Shown here in pieces: positions 1 through 5,363 of a stretch of DNA of 10,240 nucleotides. The stretch covers positions 1 to 10,240 of the forward strand of contig CALNCU010000278.1 in assembly GCA_937875395.1 (NCBI GenBank), written 5' to 3'. The first letter of the stretch is position 1; each line of letters starts with the position of its first letter. The position numbers and the translations under genes are program-made. This DNA comes from an uncultured Armatimonadota bacterium (GTDB taxonomy: Bacteria; Armatimonadota; UBA5829; DTJY01). The notes beneath the pieces are model-generated. The model had not been told where the DNA came from and made no database searches. It saw only the letters and a program-made list of their open reading frames with translations.

Positions 1-97
1 TTTGGAAGTAGGAGAAGGCGTAGATTACGTTCATTAAAGCAACCACCAGAAGCTCCCTCCGGCGGTTCCACATCATTTGCGATAACTTGGCGCCCAA
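1..97 (-). CDS. N-terminal fragment of a putative membrane protein (possibly a transporter), runs off the left edge
   Basis: Only the first 32 codons are visible. Reading leftward from a TTG at 97-95, the frame stays open to the window edge. It begins MGAKLSQMMWNRRRELL and continues into a hydrophobic stretch (LLVVALMNVIYAF). This positively charged head followed by a membrane segment is typical of the first helix of polytopic membrane proteins such as MFS transporters. The start is chosen because a perfect AAGGAG (110-105) lies 7 nt before the TTG. Two in-frame ATGs at 76-74 and 73-71 are alternatives but lack a good ribosome site. The gene has the same orientation as the catabolic genes to its right, so a transporter for their substrate is a natural guess, but the family cannot be proved from 32 residues. 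Confidence 0.55.
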   Translation of the reverse strand, partial: MGAKLSQMMWNRRRELLVVALMNVIYAFSYFQ

Positions 98-186
98 AAA
101 ATTACTCCTTACAAGCAACCTTTCATATTGCTGGCAAAGTTTTTGTAGAACTGTATGCAGGTTGGATTATGTCACTATAACACAGT

Positions 187-192
187 ATTATA
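187..192 (-). promoter_or_regulatory. Candidate -10 box for the left-edge gene
   Basis: On the minus strand a perfect TATAAT lies 90 nt upstream of the TTG start at 97. No convincing -35 is seen at 16-18 bp; AAGTTT at 16 bp is the nearest. This would give a leader of about 80 nt. It is supported mainly by the exact -10 match and its position in a gap upstream of a start with a good ribosome site. Confidence 0.3.
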
Positions 193-236
193 GGCAGTAG
201 TACTCTGTAAACTTGGATTTGTAAGTTCAAACAATG

Positions 237-269
237 CTTCGGCAGCGGCGCTTCGCTCTGCGGCCGAAG
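237..269. repeat. Dispersed palindromic repeat, copy 1 of 3
   Basis: This is a 33-bp GC-rich element with outer arms CTTCGG (237-242) and CCGAAG (264-269). The interior can fold further (CAG with CTG; GCG-CTT-CGC). It is followed by TATCACCC. It matches the copies at 6590-6622 and 6650-6682 at all but a few positions, and the match extends into the TAT just after the arm. All three copies are intergenic and in the same orientation. A REP-like dispersed palindrome is the simplest reading, and an RNA-level hairpin is an alternative. Confidence 0.75.
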
Positions 270-301
270 TATCACCCTTCATAATTAATTTGGTGAACCG
301 G

Positions 302-462
302 TAGTGTTCTGTTAAGTTAGTTTTACAATAAAATCCATCGGGTGTGTGGGGGCATCGGAGTGAGGAGTGTATGTCTGAGTCTCAATTTATTGAGACGAGT
401 TACGCACCGGAACGGAGATGCCCTACACACCACTGTAACAAATTTAACTTAACAGAATAGTA
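302..462. mobile_element. MITE-like imperfect palindrome with terminal inverted repeats
   Basis: The ends carry an exact 13-bp inverted repeat, TTCTGTTAAGTTA at 307-319 and its complement at 445-457. Each end is bounded by TA (302-303 and 461-462), as after TA-targeting insertion. Inside lies a second inverted pair, GGTGTGTGGGGGCATC (341-356) against GATGCCCTACACACC (417-431). The centre is a perfect 8-bp stem, GTCTCAAT (379-386) with ATTGAGAC (389-396). Almost the whole element could therefore fold on itself. It contains no ORF. Length (~157 bp), nested inverted repeats and TA flanks fit a non-autonomous element mobilised by an IS630/Tc1-like transposase, but no transposase is present and the family is not recognised. 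It lies just beyond the isomerase stop, so it could also act as a transcript 3' structure. Confidence 0.6.
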
Positions 463-514
463 GTTTATCTAGGTGGTTATCCTGAATATGATATTCCGTA
501 TTTAGCTAAGGAAA

Positions 515-1285
515 TTATGACAGACCCATTGAGGCAAGGAATTTGTAACTGGCTCCCACGGCCTCAAACGGATCGCATCCGTACATCTCATCCTGCTCAA
601 CAAGCACGTATTCTACGCCGGATTCCTCTGCTGCCTTAAGGATTCCAGGCCAGTCCAGGTTGCCGCTTCCCACGGGCGCAAAACGCTGATCCCCTCCCAC
701 TGCTATTGCCTTATCCTTTACATGCAAAAGCGGCTGCCGTCCAGCCATTTTGCGTATCCATTGCACGGGATCTCCGCCGCCGGTCTGTACCCAATAGGTA
801 TCTATTTCTGCGTACAGATGCTTGGGACCTATACGTTCGTAAAGCATCTCCAGCCAGGTCTTGTTGCCTATTTTGATGAATTCGTGGTGGTGGTTATGAT
901 ATGAAAAACTTATACCTGCATCTGCAAGCTTTTGGATGGGAACAAGGATTTCGCGGGCAAACCGGTCTATGCCGGAAGCCGTTTGAACATACTCCTGCGG
1001 CAGTCCGCCTATGGCGGCATGCTTGCAGCCATACATTTTATGTATATTGATAACCTGCTCCGTGTTATCTCTTATTTGCGGCCAGGACATGTGCGTAGCC
1101 GCACAAGTGAGACCGCTGTCTTTAATTAAACCGGCTATCTCCTCCGGCTCAAGCGACATTCCGGAGACCTGGACAGCAGTATATCCTATCTCCCCAAGCC
1201 TGGCGAGCGTGTAACGCAGTCCGGCGGAATCCTTGCATTGGTCGCGCAGGCTAAACAAGTTAATACCTATTGTCATTTTGTTCAT
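515..1285 (-). CDS. Sugar phosphate isomerase/epimerase, xylose-isomerase-like TIM barrel
   Basis: The 256-residue protein matches the AP-endonuclease-2/xylose-isomerase-like TIM-barrel family, which interconverts keto- and aldo-sugars or dehydrates inositol derivatives (IolE-, Hyi- and DTE-type enzymes). It opens with the typical strand IGINLFSLRD. Likely metal and substrate residues are visible: the histidine-rich YHNHHHEF (129-136), D162 in AEIDTYW, H188 and D191 in LLHVKDK, and E230 in VLVEQDE. Length is normal for the family. The start is well supported, with AAGGAGG 7 nt upstream of the ATG. It lies 333 bp beyond the ceramidase-fold gene on the same strand and has a probable promoter of its own, so it may be a separate transcript of the same regulon. 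It is cytoplasmic, since no signal peptide is seen. The substrate is unknown. Confidence 0.9.
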   Translation of the reverse strand: MNKMTIGINLFSLRDQCKDSAGLRYTLARLGEIGYTAVQVSGMSLEPEEIAGLIKDSGLTCAATHMSWPQIRDNTEQVINIHKMYGCKHAAIGGLPQEYVQTASGIDRFAREILVPIQKLADAGISFSYHNHHHEFIKIGNKTWLEMLYERIGPKHLYAEIDTYWVQTGGGDPVQWIRKMAGRQPLLHVKDKAIAVGGDQRFAPVGSGNLDWPGILKAAEESGVEYVLVEQDEMYGCDPFEAVGASYKFLASMGLS

Positions 1286-1360
1286 CTTGCATCCTCCTTA
1301 TTCTATGTTTATACGTTGAAAATGCATAAAATAACCAGTACCACTATCTATTATTTATTA

Positions 1361-1389
1361 AGTATATGGGCATAATGCCATAAGCACAA
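1361..1389 (-). promoter_or_regulatory. Candidate promoter of the isomerase gene with an internal palindrome
   Basis: On the minus strand TTGTGC (1389-1384) and TATACT (1366-1361) are separated by exactly 17 bp, with transcription expected to start near 1354, about 70 nt before the ATG. The spacer contains the perfect inverted repeat GGCATAATGCC (1369-1379), extended by TATGG/CCATA-type arms, where a LacI-type repressor could bind. The -10 is strong and the -35 is weak, as in a regulated promoter. Confidence 0.45.
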
Positions 1390-1410
1390 TGGATTTACTG
1401 CCCAATTTGT

Positions 1411-1431
1411 TGCACTATATGTGCATGATGC
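1411..1431. promoter_or_regulatory. Operator-like palindromes upstream of the isomerase promoter
   Basis: TGCACTATATGTGCA (1411-1425) has perfect 5-bp arms around a 5-bp centre. It overlaps GCATGATGC (1423-1431), with 4-bp arms around one base. They lie just upstream of the candidate -35. The 5-5-5 layout equals that of a palindrome inside the DegT operon promoter (5207-5221), although the sequences differ. Binding by a regulator is inferred from position and symmetry alone. Confidence 0.3.
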
Positions 1432-1508
1432 TCTCAACATGCCCGGGGTAATATTATCTGGCATCTTTGGTTAAAGTAATGGGATGCAATTGCGGGAAAC
1501 GGATGGCG

Positions 1509-1533
1509 CCCTGGGGAGGAGCATTCCCCAGGG
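1509..1533. other. Strong intergenic hairpin without a U tract
   Basis: CCCTGGGGA (1509-1517) and TCCCCAGGG (1525-1533) form a perfect 9-bp GC-rich stem around a 7-nt loop. It lies about 85 nt past the stop of the ceramidase-fold gene. No run of T follows on either strand, so it is not a standard intrinsic terminator. A transcript 3' end stabiliser, a pause site or a processing barrier between that gene and the isomerase is possible. Confidence 0.6.
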
Positions 1534-1618
1534 AACCGGACATTCTATAAGGTTGCGCCTTACCTGCTTTTGGAAATTCTAACCAAACAATATACAAGCT
1601 TGCGCGCAAACATTAAAT

Positions 1619-2875
1619 TCAGGCAATACGGCCTAGTACCCGGCGGCCGGCAGCCTCCATTATATCGTAGACCTGCGGAGTGAAGGGAAAGATGCTGTAG
1701 AATTTGGGGGCATCATAGCATGCGTAATCTTCTGTCTTGCCGTATGCCGCTTTGGTAGGGATGTAACCTGCGTTTCCATTACAGTACCCCAGTGTAAACA
1801 GTTGCGGATATGTTTTTCGCAGGCCGACGCCCATCTGCGAGAAGACTTCTCCGGGCAGCGCCAGCAGGTTGAGGCTGCCTATCTTCATGCCGTGTATGGG
1901 AACGTTTTCCAGATACGGGTTGCATTTGTATTTGGGAAGATTTTTAAGGGCGGTCTCTACCCACCAGCTTTGAAAGCGTCCTATGCCTTTTGTGCAGTCA
2001 ACCGTCTTTAAACCCTCTTTAAACTTTTCCAGTTCATCCTCACTTGGTATGGAAAGGGGGAGATTTATCCGCTCTTCTGCAGATGATAGGCGGGCTTCCA
2101 ATGGTTCGGCAATTTTTGCAAGGCGCATGGCTCTGTCGCATATCAAACTGCCGTACAGGGCAAGGTTTTCATATTGCTGCCCGCTTGCCATATATAACCT
2201 GGCCGTTGGGTTAACGTCGCCACAAAACCCTTGAAAGATTATGGCCTTCTGCCCGGAGTGCTCCATGGCTCTTACCACGGCGCCGGGCCAGTCGGCGGTG
2301 ATTTTATCTGTTGCACCCAGCGTTACGGCATGGCAGGCGTAGTTGAGCAGGCAGATATTGCCTTGTTTTCTAACCAGCACTACTTCGCTAAGCATAGGGT
2401 CTATCTCTTTGAAATTGCCGTTCCGCCTGTTGTAGCCTATTGGTTCAATCATCTGTTGCGCAAAGCAGGCCTTCGCCGGGGCCGCGTCCTCCGCGGCTCT
2501 CCGGGCGGCTTCCCTGGCTTTGCTGTGCACCTGTTTTATATATTCGGGCGAAGGTTCGCCCAGCCCCATCAGGTTTTGGACTACGGGGGCGGCGTGCGTA
2601 TGGGTGCAGGCTGCCGCAATGCTTCTTGCGGGTATCCCCAGGTCATCCGCAATGCTCTGTCTTAGATCATCTGCATATTCCAGGCTGAACCCCAGCAGGT
2701 CACAGCTCATCAGCAGGAGCACTTCTTCTCCGTCTGTTAGATAGACGGCCCTGATTTTGATATCATCAAGCACGCCGGTGGCTTTGCGGCTCAGGTGGTA
2801 CCCGTAGCCGGATAGTTCTAAGCCCATCTCTGGGGTGATATTGCTCTCCCCGTAGCCCGCCAATAATTCCTGCAT
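1619..2875 (-). CDS. Neutral/alkaline ceramidase-fold protein, probable non-secreted hydrolase
   Basis: The 418-residue protein matches the N-terminal catalytic domain of neutral/alkaline non-lysosomal ceramidases, zinc amidases that cleave N-acyl sphingosines. Landmarks in order: ESNITPEMGLELSGYG (10-25), MSCDLLGF (56-63), CTHTHAAPVV (90-99) and NYACHAVTLG (178-187) with the zinc-type histidines H92/H94 and H182, FQGFCGDVNP (214-223), LPGE (340-343) with E343, and GYIPT (370-374) with Y371. In known enzymes the GDVSP-type motif supplies the catalytic serine; here that place is N222, so true ceramidase activity is doubtful. It has no signal peptide and no C-terminal immunoglobulin-like domain, unlike secreted ceramidases. 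The ATG lies 4 nt after the stop of the upstream aminotransferase, with GGGAG nearby, so translation is probably coupled. A hydrolase acting on an N-acyl or related sugar compound is a guess from context. Confidence 0.85.
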   Translation of the reverse strand: MQELLAGYGESNITPEMGLELSGYGYHLSRKATGVLDDIKIRAVYLTDGEEVLLLMSCDLLGFSLEYADDLRQSIADDLGIPARSIAAACTHTHAAPVVQNLMGLGEPSPEYIKQVHSKAREAARRAAEDAAPAKACFAQQMIEPIGYNRRNGNFKEIDPMLSEVVLVRKQGNICLLNYACHAVTLGATDKITADWPGAVVRAMEHSGQKAIIFQGFCGDVNPTARLYMASGQQYENLALYGSLICDRAMRLAKIAEPLEARLSSAEERINLPLSIPSEDELEKFKEGLKTVDCTKGIGRFQSWWVETALKNLPKYKCNPYLENVPIHGMKIGSLNLLALPGEVFSQMGVGLRKTYPQLFTLGYCNGNAGYIPTKAAYGKTEDYACYDAPKFYSIFPFTPQVYDIMEAAGRRVLGRIA

Positions 2876-2879
2876 TCTC

Positions 2880-3755
2880 TTATTCTCCCATCGCAGCCAG
2901 AGCGTCTCTCTGCTCCCATACTTTCTCTACGGCATCTGCTATATCCTGCATATCTTTGCTATCGCCCAGAAGCGCTGTCTGCGGTATCCAGCAAGCTTCA
3001 TTGCAGATATGCATGGCGGCCTGCATCTCTGTCATTCGCATGTTGCCGCCGGGCAGGAAGTGCTGGTAGTTATGCCGGTTGGGCAAACGTCCGCAGTTGG
3101 AATAGGAGCGGGCTATCTCTGCTATCTCTTCATTATCTGTGAGAAGGATACCGCCTTCGCCCGCGGTAATGTTCTTGCTCATCTGGAAGCTGAATACTCC
3201 GCAATCCCCTATTGCTCCCGTGCCTTTGCCCTTCCACTGGCTCCCCCAGCTGTGGCAGGCATCTTCTATTATTGCCAGACTGTGCTTTGCTGCAACGGCC
3301 TTCAGCGCATCCATATCCGCCGGAAGGCCCGCAAAGTGCACCGGCATGATGGCTCGGGTTCTGGGTGTAATTTTGCGCTCTACATCTGCCGGGTCAAGAT
3401 TGCAGGTGGAGAGGCTGATATCTGCAAAGACTGGCACGGCGTTTACTCTAATCACGGCTGTGGCTGTGGCCAGGAATGTGTAAGGAGGGATTATTACTTC
3501 ATCCCCCTCGGAGATGCCGCATGCCAGCAGGCCCATCTCCAAGGCCATGGAACCGTTCATGCAGGAGACGCCGTATTTGGCGTTCTGAAAACTTGCATAC
3601 TCCGACTCAAACCGGCGTACCTTCTCTCCGTACCACCACTTGCCGCTCTCCAGAACCTGCAGCAGGTTCTCCTTTTCGCTATCTCCTATAACCGGCCAGG
3701 GAGCGGGCTTGCTCTCTGTGACCGGCCTGCCGCCTGCAATGGCTAGTTTTTCCAT
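2880..3755 (-). CDS. DegT/DnrJ/EryC1/StrS aminotransferase with a large internal deletion
   Basis: The 291-residue protein belongs to the PLP-dependent sugar aminotransferase family (fold type I). The large domain is intact: NGSMALEMG (67-75) for phosphate binding, VIIPPYTFLAT (87-97), IIEDACHSWGS (162-172) with D165 contacting the PLP ring, and SFQMSKNITAGEGG (189-202) with K194 as the aldimine lysine. It then passes straight from MRMTEMQAAM (239-248) into ICNEACWIPQTALLG, which is a C-terminal segment in the family. In the neighbouring paralogue (3802-5139) the corresponding points are about 120 residues apart. The deletion is in frame, near 3012-3018. Much of the small domain is therefore missing, and normal dimer activity is uncertain. 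AAGGGGG precedes the start, 46 nt after the upstream gene. It could be a degraded enzyme, a partner subunit, or an assembly error. Confidence 0.85.
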   Translation of the reverse strand: MEKLAIAGGRPVTESKPAPWPVIGDSEKENLLQVLESGKWWYGEKVRRFESEYASFQNAKYGVSCMNGSMALEMGLLACGISEGDEVIIPPYTFLATATAVIRVNAVPVFADISLSTCNLDPADVERKITPRTRAIMPVHFAGLPADMDALKAVAAKHSLAIIEDACHSWGSQWKGKGTGAIGDCGVFSFQMSKNITAGEGGILLTDNEEIAEIARSYSNCGRLPNRHNYQHFLPGGNMRMTEMQAAMHICNEACWIPQTALLGDSKDMQDIADAVEKVWEQRDALAAMGE

Positions 3756-3801
3756 TCTGATCCCCCTTGTATGATAGTTGTATTTGCAATATAACAGTTA
3801 T

Positions 3802-5139
3802 CTATCCATGTGAGAAGAAATGCCAGCCGCCCAGATGCGGAGGGTTTCCGGCATCGCCGGGGAGCAGTTCCTTAAAATTCTCGGCTGCCTTGCGGTATGC
3901 GTTGGCGCACTCTTCTATAACTTCGGGGTGGTAATGGGTAAACCATGGAATGGTATATGTTCTGGCGCCTATTCCCTCACTAACCGGCAGGCTCCCTTCA
4001 GGTTGGCGGAGGTCACGGCTTGAGTTGGCTATTCTGGTGGGCTTGCCGTGGCCGTAAACATCGCACGTATTGAAGAGCGGATGCAGGTGCAGGGCGGAAT
4101 TGCATGCGGGGTAGCATCTCTCAAATCCTTCTGCCCTCACCGCCTCTGCAAAACGTGTTACGGAAAGCCCGCCCAACTCTTCCGGGCAATAGTGGCCGCG
4201 GGGAGCATAGCACCCGCCCATGTTGCTCTCCGGGTATTCTATCCGGTGCGGCTTGAGTCCGGGAACGCCTTCAAGTAATTTCCAGAAGTAATCCATCCCC
4301 CGGCGTATCTCTTGGCAACGGGAATCATAGTGCTTCAGTTGAACAAGTCCCATTGCAGAGCTCACCTGGTGCATTCTGTATTTGTACCCGCCCATGGGCA
4401 TGCCGATAAATGGTTTTAAGGATTCTGTTTGGATTTGCTCGCCAAAACGCTCATAGTGTCCCAGGGCTATCGCTCGCTCATAAATCTCCAGGTTATCCGT
4501 TGCAAGCACGCCTGCCTCTCCTATGGCGAAGGATTTTCCGGTCATGCATGACATTGCCGCCACATCCCCCAAGGCACCCACCTTGCGCCCCTTATAGAGC
4601 GCGCCGTGTGCATGGGAGACATCTTCTATCACCTTCACATTGTGCCTGCGGGCGATCTCCATGATTGGGTCCATGTCTGCAGGATGGCTCAGGTAATGTA
4701 CTACAACAATTGCCTTGGTGCGGCTGGTAATCCTGTGCTCTATATCATTTGGGTCTATGCAGAGAGTTTTAGGGTCTATATCTGCAAATACAACCGTGGC
4801 TCCAAGGGAGAAGCACTGCAGCGCAGATGCCCAGTAAGTGACGCTGGGACAGATGATTTCATCGCCCACGCCCACGCCGCATCCAAACATGGCTGCATGT
4901 ATTGCAGCCGTTCCGTTGTTGAAGCCCAGTGCGTATTTTGTACCCTGCCACTTGGCAAACTCCGCCTCAAACTTCTTTGTAACATCTGTCCCGGACATGG
5001 CTCGCCGCCGCAGTACGTCCAGAACGGCGTCTTCATCTTCCTTTGTAACAATGGGCCAGACAAATGTATCGCCAAAGTCAGACTTAACCGCCTTTTCCCC
5101 TCCCAATATCGCCAGGCTAGATTTTACTTGTGTATCCAT
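3802..5139 (-). CDS. DegT/DnrJ/EryC1/StrS family PLP-dependent aminotransferase, full length
   Basis: The 445-residue enzyme belongs to the family that transfers an amino group to keto-sugars or keto-cyclitols, including the AHBA synthase and scyllo-inosose aminotransferase types. It contains FNNGTAAIHAAMFGCG (73-88) for phosphate binding, ICPSVTYWASA (96-106), VIEDVSHAHGA (170-180) with D173, and MTGKSFAIGEAG (199-210) with K202 as the PLP lysine. The small domain is complete, including RMHQVSSAMG (255-264) and a TYTIPWFTHYHPE segment (394-406). The start at 5139 is chosen because AAGGAG lies a short distance before it; an in-frame ATG 13 codons upstream (5178) has no such site. This is the first gene of the operon. 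No NDP-sugar synthesis genes lie nearby, which points to catabolism or to an aminocyclitol rather than to cell-surface sugar synthesis. Confidence 0.9.
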   Translation of the reverse strand: MDTQVKSSLAILGGEKAVKSDFGDTFVWPIVTKEDEDAVLDVLRRRAMSGTDVTKKFEAEFAKWQGTKYALGFNNGTAAIHAAMFGCGVGVGDEIICPSVTYWASALQCFSLGATVVFADIDPKTLCIDPNDIEHRITSRTKAIVVVHYLSHPADMDPIMEIARRHNVKVIEDVSHAHGALYKGRKVGALGDVAAMSCMTGKSFAIGEAGVLATDNLEIYERAIALGHYERFGEQIQTESLKPFIGMPMGGYKYRMHQVSSAMGLVQLKHYDSRCQEIRRGMDYFWKLLEGVPGLKPHRIEYPESNMGGCYAPRGHYCPEELGGLSVTRFAEAVRAEGFERCYPACNSALHLHPLFNTCDVYGHGKPTRIANSSRDLRQPEGSLPVSEGIGARTYTIPWFTHYHPEVIEECANAYRKAAENFKELLPGDAGNPPHLGGWHFFSHG

Positions 5140-5182
5140 ATCCTTCTCCTTGTTAGTGAGCTGGTTTAATAGCTGCATTCAA

Positions 5183-5286
5183 CCATTGGCTGCTTTAATT
5201 TTACCCCAAATGCCAGATTTGTCAAGGGGTTTTAAATATTTTTCTTCCATTGGCAGGTATTATTTATGCTTAAGCCGTGCATTGGC
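5183..5286. promoter_or_regulatory. Three direct repeats of CATTGGC in the divergent control region
   Basis: CCATTGGC occurs at 5183-5190 and 5247-5254, and GCATTGGC at 5279-5286, all in the same orientation. The start-to-start distances are 64 and 32 bp, close to six and three helical turns, so the sites would face the same side of the DNA. They flank the operon promoter and the approach to the regulator promoter. Binding by the divergent regulator or another factor is inferred from repetition and spacing. Confidence 0.35.
5198..5225 (-). promoter_or_regulatory. Promoter of the aminotransferase operon
   Basis: On the minus strand a perfect TTGACA (5225-5220) is followed after 16 bp by TAAAAT (5203-5198). 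Transcription would start near 5190, leaving a leader of about 50 nt before the ATG at 5139. The spacer holds the palindrome CAAATGCCAGATTTG (5207-5221), which has 5-bp arms and overlaps the first bases of the -35. That is a good place for a repressor. Confidence 0.65.
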
Positions 5287-5295
5287 GGAAATATG

Positions 5296-5324
5296 TTGAC
5301 GAAAAAGGGGATTTTTATTATACT
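5296..5324 (+). promoter_or_regulatory. Promoter of the GntR/LacI-type regulator gene
   Basis: TTGACG (5296-5301) and TATACT (5319-5324) are separated by exactly 17 bp, a near-consensus sigma-70-type promoter. Transcription would start near 5331, about 33 nt before the ATG. ATGTTGAC at 5293-5300 overlaps the -35 and has an exact inverted partner, GTCAACAT, at 5358-5365 over the start codon, a possible site for autoregulation. Confidence 0.7.
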
Positions 5325-5363
5325 GAAGCCAGTGATTACTGAATATCCATTTATGGAGTCAAC

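Noticed and set aside
1..180. Plus-strand open frame of 59 codons entering from the left edge
   Set aside because: It runs antisense to the minus-strand start, which has a perfect ribosome site and a membrane-helix N-terminus. Its own product (RRRRLRSLKQPPEAP) looks like antisense noise.
1509..1533. Intrinsic terminator
   Set aside because: The stem is strong but no run of T follows on either strand.
3009..3746. Plus-strand open frame of 245 codons
   Set aside because: It lies wholly antisense to the DegT-type gene, whose PLP motifs are unmistakable. The frame encodes a low-complexity Cys/His/Ala-rich product with no family features.
5140..5178. Longer start for the first aminotransferase (13 extra codons)
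   Set aside because: AAGGAG sits just before the ATG at 5139, inside the longer frame, and the upstream ATG has no comparable ribosome site.
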